In this document: in pieces, positions 11,191-24,285 of the stretch
How the letters are laid out: the number at the start of each line of letters is the position of its first letter
Position numbering within the stretch: position 1 is the stretch's first letter
Source: Numida meleagris
Lineage: Eukaryota > Chordata > Aves > Galliformes > Numididae
NCBI RefSeq assembly: GCF_002078875.1
Contig: NC_034412.1
Location: 82,105,575 to 82,169,574, forward strand
DNA: 64,000 nt
Direction: 5' to 3'
Position numbers and translations under genes: made by a program
The notes under the pieces: generated by a model
Told to the model about the DNA's origin: nothing
Database searches by the model: none
The model's input: only the letters and a program-made list of their open reading frames with translations

Positions 11191-13199
11191 AAAGGATGCA
11201 GTTGTTTCACATGTGGTTACCAGTTGTATAGTCTTGGCTTTCTGAGAATACAAGGCCCAACTGCATAAATGCTCAGTATTTCCAAATGCAGCCAAAGACA
11301 GCGAGCATATATCATGCTATAAGTAAACAACAATGTCCTAAAAGCATTAGGACACTGGACAACTCAAACTACTTTGAAGATTCATTCGTGTCTTAAAATG
11401 GTACCATCCACTTCTGATTTATAGGGTTGTGAAATTAAATGAATTCTGTCAATCACTCATACACTACTGTGATGAGTTACACAGAAGCATGTTTCCTTAA
11501 TATTAATTTATTCCACTTTTAGTATAGGGCTTGAATAATCTGCAATAATAAGACTGTAAAGCCACAATGTGGAAAAAGCAAAATATTTCTTTGTGCGTAG
11601 AGTAAGTACTTTGACAAAGTCAGGTAATTCTGAGGGGAGAAAATATAAATTCCAATTTAAACCATAACTGAATGAGCTGTAGTTGGGAACTCAACTAAAT
11701 TAGCACAGAAAAAGATCTTCATATCAGTATTTTCCATCAAGTGCTTTCAGGAAAAGGGGTATGAGTTTCACTAGCTTTTAAAGTTTGGCAGCTTTATAGA
11801 AGACAAATATTTCTTCAAAATATTTTTTACCTTTTCTTCCAACAGGCTTTTGAAGGACACCAGAACTGGCCAAAACATTACAAAAACATGTCCTTTCTAT
11901 TTTCTTGCTCCTCTCTATCTGAAATATGAAATAATTTCCAAGAAAAGTTTACCTTCAAAGTTTGGATGGTTCAGCAATAAAAAATAAGTATTCTAATATT
12001 CAGTTCATTTAGTGTAATTTTTTTCTGTTCATAAATAATCCCTAATATGTAAAATGCAAGTCCAAGGAACAAAACAACAAATACAACTTTAAATGAGTGC
12101 CAAATAAACAGCTTAATTAACAAAATCTCTAAAATAATATTTTTGTTATTAATGTTTATTGCTTTTTGCAATACAGTAAATAGATTTTTCAAATCATGTT
12201 GAAGAAACAATGAAAGATTTTAAGTATGTGAGAGAGCTTCAGGCTTTCAAGGGCTGTTTGTTTGCTTTGGTTTGTTTTTATTGAGACACTTGAGTAGCTA
12301 TAGAGCAATTTTTTGCTAGAAATTTGGTGAAGGCTGGTGAAAGAAAGTTTTACTGAAGTAAAAGAATGTGACTTCTTCCAGGGAACCCTAATGAGTCCTA
12401 AAATTTCTTCATTTTTGCACTTAGGAATTCTTTCCTTCCTCTGCATTAGCCCTACAGAACACTCCTTTTCCCAAATGGAACATGTTTATTTCTCAAATTT
12501 CTCTTTCTGCCCTCTTCAGTGATAACTTTAGAAGATGAAAGAGGTTGCCACCATCAGGTGGGAGAAATTGACACAAGTTTACAAATATAAAAAATAATTA
12601 TTCACCAAAGATAAATCTCTACGGTAGCAATGATTCTGAGGTTTTTCATGAATGGGTAAAAATTAATGGAACAGTCTTTCAATTTCTTTCCTTCCACCAC
12701 ATCTTTTCCAATCTCTTCCATTCTTTACATCAATCTTAACATATTTTCTCTCTTCTTATAAAAATTCTTATTCTCACTTGGCTCTTCCCACCCCAAAACC
12801 ATGTATTTATCTTGTCATTCTTAGTTTTGTTCATAAAAATTCCACCGCGCTTAATTGCACATGCTTTAGCCCTCTGTAAAAACAACAGACCTGACCAATT
12901 TCTTTATTTTGGGCTCTTTTCATGGACATCTCTTTGTGAATATGCAGCTGAACATGTTCCAGTCCTGACAGGAAACAAAAGAACCTAGGAGCTTTAGCCT
13001 CAGTAGGGCCAATCCCATACAAAACCATTGTGGCCAAGGACTTATCATTTCTAGGGAAGGATCGCAAATGAGATAGAAACAGAGGCAGCAGCAGCAGCAA
13101 GTGCTGAAACAAAAGCTTCCTGCCCTGCCGGAAGTCCTCTGCTGAGAATGCGTTCAATTCAGCCACTGAGTACAACAGCTGAATATTAAGAGATAGGCT
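11191..13199. other. Unique AT-rich non-coding stretch
   Basis: No gene is recognised. The last ~350 bases (about 12830-13199) are slightly richer in GC and contain a CAG-rich run (GGCAGCAGCAGCAGCAAG near 13083-13100). They may belong to the LTR-like element that follows, but I cannot support that boundary. The open frame at 12831-13175 (minus) overlaps this part and resembles nothing known. Confidence 0.5.
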
Positions 13200-13545
13200 A
13201 GGGGGAGAGGGATCTCCTCAGTGCCACTACCACACACTCACCAACGCCCTGCTAACTGCCTGCTGAAAAACACACTGCTAGCAACACAACCTCTCACCAA
13301 CCAACATCCAGCAAATCCCCAAGCATGGGCCAGTGGCCACCCCCTACAGATATATAGCCTTCTGTATGATATCACGTGGTATGGAATAACCTCTTGCCTA
13401 ATTCAGGCATGTTCTGGCTCTGCCCCATATTTGCTCTTCCACTCTGAGTGGCCCAGCCCGGTCCTGGGTGCACTCCCCTCACTCAGCAACAGCCATACAT
13501 TGGTATGCTATCAACACTGTCTTGGCTGAAACAAGAACAAGAACA
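13200..13545 (+). mobile_element. Avian ERV LTR fragment (3' half)
   Basis: The block GATATCACGTGGTATGGAAT at about 13367-13386, then TTCTGGCTCTGCCCC, CACTCAGCAACAGCC and TATCAACACTGTCTTGGCTG, follows the order of the 3' half of dispersed avian LTRs as I remember them (a GTATGGAATA block, a CTCAGCAAC block, a TTATCAACAC block, then an end in CA). A TATATA run sits at 13350. The end is placed near AAGAACA at about 13536-13545; the upstream limit is uncertain. No internal retroviral protein is visible on either side. The call rests on remembered similarity. Confidence 0.55.
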
Positions 13546-16500
13546 TGATCAAATACTCTATTTTCCATTATTAGTAAAAAACATCTCTTTGAATCATTAT
13601 GTTTCTCAAACACTCCACAGATGAAGAAATATTACACTATATTTCAGAACTTACTTTGTAAAGAAATCCTGTAATATCAATCTTTGTTTCCCAGATTTTC
13701 TCAGTCTATTTTCTAAAACCTATTCATGTCAACAAAATTCTTATCATTCATAATATTGTCAGATCCTAGCAAACACAGATATACAGTAGTAAATAAAAGG
13801 TCTTTCAAAGGTATTATACTCCATATGATTATAAAAGTCAAGCAGGTCAAGCATTTTTTTCCTCTCCTATCCTGCTTTTAGTCATGTATCTGAGAACTAA
13901 ACTGTTTTGGGCTCCACTGTCTTGGCTTCACAGTTAAAGATGAGATGCTACTTCTGCTGATGCAAGGGAAAGGACAGAATCTCCCAGTCTGACCGTAGGT
14001 CATAGACAAGGAGTACTAAGAAGTGATTTTTTCATGAGTTAAATGTGACTCTGAATGTACCTATGCAGTAGAATTGTGGATCAAGTATTTTTAGAAGGAA
14101 GATATGATTTCTGCAAATACAGGCATGCCTATAAAGTTCAACAAGTGCTCTTCTGAGAACTCCTGGTTCAATGGCTTCAGTAAGGCCTTGCCTGTCAAAT
14201 GTATTAACTGATCTTACAGAAAAGAAATATACAAGATAGCACATCTGTCATTACACCACATACCTCCTTAGCTCAGTAATAAACTGAAAGTTAGACTGAG
14301 AAACAGTCACACTGATTGATGGCTCACTTAAAGCAGTCTGCTGCAATTCAGTCTGCCATGGCACCGAAAGAGTGAATGCCAGGAATGTGCAAGACTTTTT
14401 ACCAGTGCTTTACTCTGCTCAGTGTTATAAAAATGCTTCTTTGGGATGCTGATCCTTGCAAGTTGCAGAGGAAACAATTCTGGAGCACCCACTTTCTGGA
14501 ACTTTCATTCACTCAGAAGGGAATTAAGGATACTATGTCCTCAGAAGATACTGATGCAGGTTTAAGAGCTAATGTGTACACAAAATGTATTGTTTCTGAA
14601 CCTTTTATGGATTTGAAGAAAAACGCTTTTACCTTGGAACTGATGCCATATGATTATCTCTAAGGAAAAGAATAGACACTGAGGTTATTTTTAATTTATC
14701 ACAACATGAATTCACTGGAGGAAAAATGTTGATGAGCTGTTCCCATCCTAAACTAAAAATATACTGGAAACAAAAAACAGATTAAAAAAAATGTAAGCTT
14801 CAGTAGAGTTTCTTTCACTTTTCAAACTCTCATACAAAGATTTATATGCTTTGATAATGCAGTTATCCACTATGAAGAAACTACAGTGTTTGCTACAATT
14901 AGTGATGAAGTTAGGACTTGAATCACGTTAAAGGCCAAGTGTCTCTTCACTAAGCCTCCTCAATTCTCTTGACTGTGTCATAGTCCTATACAATAGGTCT
15001 CATTTATTAAGCATTTATGATATTCTGCCATGAATACCAATGGGTGTATTGCAAAAAATGTTTGATTGCTGAATTGCAATTTAATAACCAAGTTATAAAA
15101 GCTATTATAGAACATGACCTAACAGCCAGACCCACATAAATATTTAATCAGGAGTCAAAGCTTCCTTATGCTTGGTCTTAACAGAACAGCTTCTTGAAGG
15201 AAGAGAAATAGAGATTTTCAGTGTACATTATAAAATACCTCTTAAATGCAGTTCTGCTAAACAATTGATTCTTTTTTTAATTTTGAAAGTATTTATGCAT
15301 GTACACATACATACAGTTATATATAGCATACTTATAATATATGCAAACATAAATAATATTTCAAATAATTTTGAAACATCCCATTCAGGTTTAAATCTAA
15401 GATTAATCACCTTATTAAATAATAAATATGTTGTAGTAAGGCAACCATAGGTACATTAGCCAAGATTTCCATTATATTTCCTTAAGGAAAAGTCATTGGT
15501 GATCCTAGAGATATGATGTTGCCTCATGTTATCTAAAAGCCCTGCTGTTAAGCAATATAAATGCTCGGCCTCAAGGCTCCTTGGGGATGTGGAGCTGTAA
15601 AACTGAAACAGTTTTTATGCTGTCATGGACTGTAAAAGAGAAATCATCTCTCTAATTTACTTCCAGTAAATGGGAATTGAAAATATGTAAGAAAAGGTAA
15701 AAAATGCAACCTCGGTAAAATGTATACTGAACACAAAAGCAAAGACTTTGTCACAGCCTCTGAATTTGTTTAGTAACATTTGGTTTTTGTTCTCAGTTGA
15801 AGTGCTATACCAACCTCAGGACACACCAGACAGAAAGAACTAGCTTTGGTCTTTCAACACTCCTTTCTTTTTATTACGGAATGTGAGTTAGAATAGTTAG
15901 GCAGTATAAACAAGCTCTAAATCTCATTAATCTTGCTGCCCTTTCAGTTCCCAGTTGTATAGTCTCCAATATGGAAATCATATTTTGCATCTAGGCAGCC
16001 ACCATTTACTCAGAAAGAAGAATGCTGTCTGATTTAAAAAACATTCACTGAAAGAGTAGCAAGCGCATTACTATCTTTATCTTTCTGGCATCTGTAATTT
16101 AACAAATTTAAGCTAATGTTCCTTTTCATATTTTGCATACAACCTGGAATAAAAAAAAAATATATTAAAAAGGAAAAATTATGGTATATATGCCACCCCA
16201 ATTTTCCTGTTTCTGGAGATAAAGTACAATTTCAATTGATTTCATTCAGCCTAAATTAGAGATGGGAAAATTGAACCTCCCACCCAACTGTTCCAAATGC
16301 CAGCAAGGGCTTGTTGAGCTGATGTACCCCCATGACTATGACAGGAACGGATATGCGCTTTCCTTCTCTGTAGTAAACATGACAGCAATCATGTGAGAAG
16401 AATTACTCTAAAAGGATTTCAGACCAAACAGTCAGTCATCCCATAAGAAACACTAATCTGAAGAGATTTCCCACCATTTATGGCCAAGAAACAGTGAGAA

Positions 16501-18625
16501 ATGTTTACAAGCTTCCAGCTAATACTTGTGAGTCCGAATCTGAACCCTGGCCTGTGTAAGAGAACTTCTTCCCTGGCCAGTTTCCATGGGTACATGTGCA
16601 TCTCACGGCTGTTTCATAGCAGCAAGAAGATAATAAAGCAAAATACAGAGGTATTGTAAAAAAAACACTGAAGGTTAAAGCAATAGATATTAACTATCTT
16701 TGGAACCTCAGAAGTTTCTAAAATTATAGTGGAAAAGTGTTATTGAATAAATAAGTAATAGTATGTGCTGCAATATTGAAAAAGAATGAATATATAACAA
16801 TTTATATAGGATGACTGCAAATCCTGTGTCTTTAATGTGCTTTTAGACAGGATGAACATTAAGAATAAATTGCTTTTTAATTTTTCTTAAACAAAGTTAT
16901 CTTACAAATTCATGTTATCTGCAATATGTGCAGTGATATGCAGTTGTACAAATAACACACATTTTTATTGTCAGTAAGCAATTTATCATGAAATTTTGGA
17001 TAAAGATATGTGGCCAGGAATCATAATTACAACCTGGCTTAATCCCACAAATTAGAGAAAAATAAGAGGAAGTTTGTTCCTAAGAAAGCTCTTTCATTCT
17101 CCAGGCTCATGTTTCTTAAATAGCTGTCACAGAATTTTCCTGACCTTTCTTACCACACTGATTTTCAGTCTGTCTGGTCTTAAGTACAGCCTTTCTCCTC
17201 TTTAACCCTTGATCTTTTTCTGTTTGACTTGCTGAATAGCCAGCATCAGATGGATGAAAGGTTTTGTTTTGCTTTAAGGAAGCGACAACATAGGAAAAGC
17301 ACCCACCAGCATGCAAAGGGCTGTCTGAATATTCTGTGACCTAATTGGAGCCTCTTCATTTTTCAAGACGGTTATGGCAAATTGAGCTTACGTGCCATTT
17401 AACAGTCTGCCTGTCTATGTATGATACAAAACACGTTAGGGACATTTATTCCCAAATAGTAGGACAACTTAAAAGCTATTTTTCTCTGGAAGAACATTTG
17501 AGAGGAGTGGGGATAGAAAATACAACTACGGATATCCTAATATTAAACAGTTGCCAGAAGAAAAGACTGGATAATTTTTCTGTGTTTTTGTAAGAAGTAG
17601 ATGCATAGACCCAACCCAGTCAGAGTGCAATGACACAACTGCACTCAGGTTGGCAGGGACACCATTCAGGTTCTGCATCGTTCATAGCTACCACATAATT
17701 TTTCTCCTCTATCAGGTAATTAGAAAAAGTCAATACCACTATAGTGAAACCTGTAATCCATCTGAACTGCCTGGCTCCAGATTGGCATTTTTTCTGATGC
17801 ACAATTTAACTCCCAAAATGTAAAACTAGGTTTATTAAATTAGGTGTACTAAGATACTAATACAGGTTTCAGCACTTAATAGTCTTCTGAATAAGATCAT
17901 TCCAAGCTTCTTCAACTCTCCCTGTTATGCAGTTAATATCACAGTTGCTAACAGGAAATGTGGTCTCATCAGCAGAGGATTAGCACATGGCATTGTTACA
18001 ACAAGCAGAAACTGAGAATATTTATTCAAATACCTATTGGCTCTCTAGCAATATCAAAAGTGCACAGGAAACTAAAACTAGATATTTTTGGCTTTCCTAT
18101 AATTACTTTTTTTTGTTGTAGTTTTCAGCCTTGCTCTAGTGTAAATCTACCTTACTTTACCTTGGGAAAAAGAATGTGAAAAATGCAAGATAACCCTTCA
18201 GCAAGAAAACTTGATAATTAGCAACACAATTATGACATATCCAAACAAAATTTCTAAAGTAACTTACCTTGCCCTTCTGTAGCTAGAGCAAATCAGTCAT
18301 AAATTCAGCAGCTACTGTAATATATACATGATATAAAAATTGCATGTATTTGCTCTAATCAATATGGACAGAACTAATCAACTAGCCTAAGCAGCCCTGA
18401 GCTTAGAAAAATTTAGTGGTAGAGCCTATTTCACGTCAACTACCTAAAAAACAAATCATATAGTGATAAAAATTGTAGACTTCCCCCAGGTTACTACAAT
18501 TTAATTGAGGCTTATAATTGCTCCAAAACACATATGCAATCTAAAATATATCAGCTGTGCCTAATTATAAATAAAACACACCTGTTAAACTGAGAGAATT
18601 TGCCATTCTCTTATTCTAGTCCTGC
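13546..18625. other. Unique AT-rich non-coding stretch (5.1 kb)
   Basis: No recognisable exon, RNA gene or transposon. Open frames (for example 14376-14663 + and 15172-15450 +) are short and unlike known proteins. An alternating purine-pyrimidine region near 15296-15345 is simple AT/CA-type sequence. Confidence 0.6.
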
Positions 18626-18657
18626 CTTTAGCTAGCAAAAACTGTTTTTTGCTAAAG
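18626..18657. repeat. Hairpin with an internal TAGC duplication
   Basis: CTTTAGC at 18626-18632 pairs with GCTAAAG at 18651-18657, and the A-run after it pairs with the T-run before the right arm. The left arm carries an extra TAGC at 18633-18636, giving an alternative perfect 9-bp stem TAGCAAAAA/TTTTTGCTA (18633-18641 with 18646-18654) and a 4-base loop. It lies at the point where CR1 homology ends. Confidence 0.8.
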
Positions 18658-19163
18658 CCGACATCTTTGTTGCTGTCGTTTGGACACTCTTTAATAATTT
18701 TACGCCCTTATATTGTGGTGCCCAAACCTACACAGTGTGCTTGAGGTGAGGCTTCACCAGTGTAGTGTAGAGCAGGACAACCTCTTCCCTCACCCAGCTG
18801 GGAGTGATGGGCCTGTTGTACCCCTGGATACTGTTGGCCTTTTTTGCTGCCAAGGCACACTGCTGGCAGAGGTTCAACTTGCCATCAACCAGAACCCCCA
18901 GATCCTTTTCTATGAGGCTGCTCTCCAGCCCTTCATCCCACAATCTGTACATATATCCAGGGTTGGCTAGTCCCAGGCACAAGATCCAGCACTTGCTCTT
19001 GCTAATCTTCATACAGTTGGTGATTGCCCAGCCAGCCAGTTTGTCAAGATCTGTCTTCAAGGCCTCTCCACCTTCGGGGGAGTCAGCAAATCTTCCTTAG
19101 TATACGTTCAAGTCCTGCATCCAGATCATTTATAAAAACATTGGAGAGAACTGCCCCTAAAAT
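18650..19163 (-). mobile_element. CR1 LINE remnant (C-terminal ORF2), minus strand
   Basis: Read on the minus strand, 19163 to 18650 encodes CR1 ORF2 segments in order: NVFINDLDAGLE, then (open frame 19060-18728) [47 protein letters not shown] and TLVKPHLKHTV, then WAPQY and SVQTTATKMSAL beyond the stop. The catalytic Asp-Asp box would lie just after FINDLDAGLERILRK but has been lost: the sequence runs from LRKIC straight to a stop and then PPEGGEALKTD. Both ends are truncated and the 3' untranslated tail is missing. It differs in wording from the 5.05-kb copy and is probably another, older subfamily. Confidence 0.9.
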
Positions 19164-21259
19164 GTAGTCATTTAATCATACAGATGCCAAAATCTAACTG
19201 ATGAGCAAGGAAAGTGAGGTTAATGAATTAACATTATGTTCCAGGCACCTTCTGTTCTAAAGAGCAGCATCTATGCTTTACAAAGGACATTTTGCAGTTC
19301 TAATTTTCCAGTTGACCAATAAAAGCAATGTTCTCCTCATTTCTACTCACAATTGACTCCTCTCCCTTGAAACCAGGAGCCAGGATAGACACATGACATG
19401 CTTTAGTTTCTTACTATCTCACAGTCATGAAAAAGCAGGAACATGTCCATGGTGCTCACACCACCATTGCCTCTGTTGATCCATTAATAATTGGTTATGT
19501 TCCTATGCAGTGCATCCTCATTCAATTCTGAATCTCACTTAAAAGACTCCTCTTACTCTTTCAGAACACACTGTTATAGAATGGAGTGGGCAGAAAGGGA
19601 AAACAAGTATTTTTACATCCCCAAAGTAAGGGAGCTCACATTCAAGTCCTTTTCCTGCAAAGATCAACCTTTTCTTTATTCTTTCTCCATGACTGCCAAA
19701 AGGAGCTTTAAACACTATGGTGTACTGTAAAGAAAACCTTATGGTTGAATCTGGGGCAATGTAAAGCAAAAACCTACAGAGTCCGTGGAGCTTGGGCAAT
19801 TACAGCATCAGGTGGCAGAAAAGCAGAGACTTCCAGAAAGACAGAAAGTTTGGTCTTGTGCGTCTCTTTCTGAATTTGTTCCAGACTTTTGTCAAGGAAA
19901 ATCATATAGGCTTGACTGGAGATTTTATTTGAAGACAAATCCTGGGAGACACCTCAAGTTCTTAAGTAAGTTCTAACCTTTTCCTGTGTAAGCAAAAGTG
20001 CTTCATTCTGAAACGTGTTTCTATACATACTCTGTGTGAATCTCCTACTGCAGAGTATTAATGTCAATAAAAGGTTAATAAAAAATAAAGTTTCCTCTTC
20101 TGCTCCCACCTGATTTATTTTATTACTTAAGCTGATGGTTTTCAATTGCACTTACAGCAGCAGCAGAGTTTAACTCTCACTTCTTATTGAAAAAGCCAAA
20201 TCAAGAGCTGAGTAATGTCTGTTATTTATCTGTTCTTTTCAAAATAAAAAAGTGAAAGTTAAAAGCTGACAGGGTCACGAATAAGTGTTATTGAATGTCA
20301 CAGCCAGCAAGTAGTTTGCAGCTGGGAGAAAAAAAATTCTTTCCCTTCCTTTTCTGTCGTCAGTCATGGCTTTGCTATTCTTCAGTGTTTTTTCTTTTCT
20401 TCCAGTGCCCTTTAACCATCATTGATGGTTTGTCTTGAAATAAAGTTCAAATCCCTTATTTTTAGAAAAAAGGTAACATGATCCAAGGCTTGTTCTTAGA
20501 CCACAGAATTCTGCGATCTGCATGCTTAGCCTTCTATCTCTGCTGAATCGCTCTGCCACTCATTTTTTTAATTTCTCCCTTCTTTAAGTTCCTTGTTTTA
20601 GAGCAAGAAATAATGGGTAATATTTCTATGGCAAAGTTCTTTGAGAACTATAAAGGGAAGAGGTTAAATTTTATTTCTTCAAGGCATAGATTAAAATTAC
20701 AGTCCATAGGGAAGGAGAAGTCAAGCTGTGTGGAACGCTTAGGAGTTCAGAAATCATTAAAAAATCGTAACCTCCTTCATAATAAGGAAAATCTTCCAGA
20801 TATAAAGCACAAAATAACAGCTCACAGGAAGATGCCGTTTCTCGCTCTTACCGTTAGTGGATTGGCAATGGTAACACACCTAGGCATCATAGAAGATATA
20901 TCTAGTACTGGTGACTGCTTACACAGATTACACTAATAAACTGGGGAGCTTATAAAAGAAAGAGATCTAAAAGACAAGGAAGACAATATGAACACTTTCT
21001 TTTCACTAAATCTGAATGCTTTAGCATAATGTAGTGCAAATGATACACTGTGACAGTCGGTACATTTTCAACTACAACTTAGAATTTTTTATCCAATATT
21101 TATTTTTAGCCAATCTGCCAAGCTGATCAGTAAAAAATCTCTTTACGGACTGACTATTTACAGGATCCAGAATTTTGGACCTGTACCCAACTTTGACAAA
21201 CCAGTACTGCATTAGTAAATGACAGTTCAATAGCTCCATTGTTTTATCTGGAAATATAT
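19164..21259. other. Unique AT-rich non-coding stretch
   Basis: No gene is recognised. The open frame at 20613-20936 (+, 107 codons, Lys/Arg-rich) is the longest here. It shows no domain, no splice context and no resemblance I can name. Confidence 0.55.
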
Positions 21260-21447
21260 CACAGAAACATAGAAAGACTTGGATGGGAAGAGACCTTAAA
21301 ATCACCTACTTCCAACCCCCTGGTGGGCAGGGTTGCCAACCACTAAATCAGGCACTAGATCAGGTTGCCCAAAGCCCCATCCAGGCTGCTCCCACTCCAG
21401 GGATGAGATATCCACAGCTTCTCTGGGTGGCCTGTTACAGCTCCAGA
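21260..21447 (-). mobile_element. CR1 LINE 3'-end fragment
   Basis: The + strand begins TCACAGAAACATAGAA (octamer-type end), followed by GGATGGGAAGAGACCTTAAA, CCAACCCCCTGGTGGGCAGG, TCAGGTTGCCCAAAGCCCC and TCTCTGGGTGGCCTGTTACA. This is the reverse complement of a typical CR1 3' end, cut off about 190 bases in. Only the terminal end of ORF2 and the 3' untranslated region could be represented, so no RT domain remains. Confidence 0.92.
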
Positions 21448-23182
21448 AAATGAAATGCCAGTTAAAACATTTGATAAGATAAATGATATCAAGTTTTAGA
21501 GAAATATAAGTTAAACTTGGCTTTCCCTCATTCCAGGTAACTACCTTGGCCAAATGGGAACATGGTAAAAGCAGAAATGTACTCTCAAAACCAGTTATAT
21601 TTTTTAATTTTCTGATAATCAAAGTCACTTTCCACCTTTGCCCTCTAAGTTTACACTCTGCTACCTAAATCAATGCAGTTTTTCTTTATTCATTTATTTT
21701 TCCACAGACTGAGCCTGTCAACATTGAAATACGCAAAATCCCTCCTACTGGCAGAAAATGGATTATTGATATTTTAATCACAATTATTTTTAGACTTTCA
21801 GTGACGTGTTTAGCAACCTTTTCTTTGATAGTAAAATACAGTTCTTTTAAGAATTTCTTTTACACAGTTATTTTAAAAAGTACTGCACTGTTTTTTTTCA
21901 CAGCATTCTGCTTAACAAGGTTACAAAGCATAATGTTACAGTTTGTTACCCTCCCGACAGATAGAACTGCCAAAAAGCCATTCTCTCTTCGTAAGATTCA
22001 TTAGAGCATCAGTTTTTATTCTCAGCTGTTTTTCTTCTCCATTTAGATCACAAAATGAAATGATATTTACAGAAGAGAAATTATTATTCACATTAAAATT
22101 TAATTAATGTTGAATTAACGAGTAATTTTATTAGCAAGTCTTGAATCAACATGTTTGTTGTGCCCTGGTGGAAATCCTCCAGAATTGATTAAAGCAAGCC
22201 TGTTGCTAAGGATTAAGCTGGTAATTTATTGACAAAAAGAATGTCACCTTTATGTACAGGCAGGGGTGATTGTCTCAGCTGGAGAGTTCTTGATGTATTT
22301 CATCTCAGGTTTCCCTATTCCCTATCTCATTTCCCTGATTTTCAGACAAAATACATACTTATATTTGGGGGTTGTTTGGGGTAACAACAGAAGTGAGAGT
22401 TGCATCTGCCTGCAGGCTCACACAATTACCATTTCTTTGGCTGATGGAAATGGAAACAATGTTTAAAAGAAAAGCAAAACGCAAGGCAACAGGAAAAAAA
22501 TAAACTGTTTTTATTCCCTTTTCTGTGATGAACGAGGTACAAATAGAAAGTTAATTCATTCAGAAAACTTGACACAGAATGAGTTGATGCCATCTGGCTT
22601 TATTCAGCTAACAAACATTCAGTCATTTTATATAGCTCTGGTGGACCATCATTCCTGAAAGATGCACTCTAATAGTATGTATTGGTACATCACTTAATGC
22701 ACAGCAGAGGTACATCATCAAAATGCAAATCAGCCAGGAAGAATTCTGTAATAATAGCATAGAGGAAAGTGATTATAAGCTCCTATGAATCCCAACACTG
22801 AGTATCTTACATTTGGTAGTTTTTACAATAATCATTTTGACTGCATTTTGCACTGGGCAAGCTGATTTCCCATAGGCAATATTCAGTGTAACCTGATCAA
22901 AAAGAAAGCAGATATGAAGGTCATTTTAAGCAGAGCAGGAAAAAAAATTGCAAAAATCTGCCAGCTGAGAAAGATGACTTGTCCCTGTACTTCATAAAAT
23001 TAAGCTTCACCAGCTGATGAGGAGAGCTTACTTTAAATTTTTTCCTCTAGTGAAGTAAGCAGAAATACAAGTGCTGCTCTGAAAGCAATGTCTCCTACTT
23101 TAGAATATCACTGGCACACAACATCAGAGGCAGATGTTGGTGGTATGGCAGTAGAAGTTGAACCTTCCTACCAGTCCCAGCA
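21448..23182. other. Unique AT-rich stretch, TAAT-rich near 22.08-22.24 kb
   Basis: No gene is recognised. Around 22080-22240 the sequence holds many TAAT/ATTA cores (for example TTTAATTAATG and GGTAATTTATTG), the core bound by homeodomain proteins. AT-rich DNA produces these by chance too. Confidence 0.5.
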
Positions 23183-23486
23183 TCACAGAATCATATAAAC
23201 ATTTGAGCTGGACGGGGCCTTTAAAGGTATCTAGTCCAAGCGCACTGCAATGAACAGGGACGTCTACAGCTGGATCAGGTCCCTCAGAGCCCCATCCAGC
23301 CTAACCTTGAACGTCTCCATGGGCAGCCACCACATCTCTGGGCAACATGTTACAGAGCTTCACTACTCTTATAATTAAAAAACAACAAAAAAAACCTTCT
23401 TCATTATATCCAATCTAAATCTCACCACTTCCCCTTGTTCTATCACAAAAGAACCTGCTAAAGAGTTTGTCCCCTTCTTTTCTTTT
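23183..23486 (-). mobile_element. CR1 LINE 3'-end fragment
   Basis: The + strand starts TCACAGAATCATATAAAC and runs through GAGCTGGACGGGGCC, GCCCCATCCAGCC, CACCACATCTCTGGGCAAC, TGTTACAGAGCTTCAC and TTCCCCTTGTTCTATCAC: the reverse complement of a CR1 3' end and the last part of ORF2. An A-rich patch (about 23377-23395) has grown inside it. Homology fades after TTTGTCCCCTTC near 23480. Confidence 0.92.
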
Positions 23487-24226
23487 CACAAAAATTTCAT
23501 CATAAAAATCCTGGTCTCACTCTGCAATGCAGTCTGGCATCAAACTTACACTCCTAAGAGTCTTTTGTTTCACTTTATTTGAAATACTGATAATCAAAAT
23601 TATTGCATGTCTGATTTCTGAAATCCAGAAATCTTTCAGAGGGGCACCCAACAGCCCCTAAAAATAATATTAACTATGAAGTCTGCAATCAAGAGCTGCT
23701 CATGAACATAACAGAGTAGTGATAAAATATGACAGCAGGGAAGAAGTACTCCAAATGGTTTCACACTTCCCCTCTTCACTACTATGCTTTGGAAACAAGA
23801 CTACAACAGTTTTTTCCTCAGAGAATGTTTAAAGCACTCAGTCAGGAAAATCAGATGGACAAGCAGACTCTCACTCCAGGGAGCTGTAACAATGAATTAC
23901 TTCTGAAATCTTTTGACAGATAGAAAAATGTAGGCTTGTACTGGGTTTTAGACCACTGAGTCTACACAGTTCATTTCTGCAGTGAAGGGTGTGAAGTGTT
24001 TGAACCTTCCTGCCTGTAAATCCAAACTATACAGCAATGGCAATAGTCACTACCCACTGATCATCCAAGTTAATTGTCCCTTTTCCACAATGACATCATT
24101 TGCAATAACTCAGCCTTCAAAGGGCGTACCCAGGACTTTAACTACTCTCGAGGCAGACTGTCTTTGATCTAGTTGAGTCAATAGAGAAGTCGGGTTTTGT
24201 GAGTTTTATGAGTTTTACTCAGCACA

Positions 24227-24285
24227 ATGAAAAGTGGAAAAGTGGAAAAGGAAAACAAAAATAAAAAGGAAAAGGAAAAGAAAAA
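24227..24285. repeat. A/G-rich simple repeat (GGAAAA-like units)
   Basis: The + strand is nearly all purine, made of units such as GTGGAAAA and GGAAAA repeated imperfectly. This is ordinary low-complexity sequence. Confidence 0.9.

Noticed and set aside
13221..13529. Plus-strand 102-codon open frame
   Set aside because: It coincides with an LTR-type repeat and has no recognisable protein motif.
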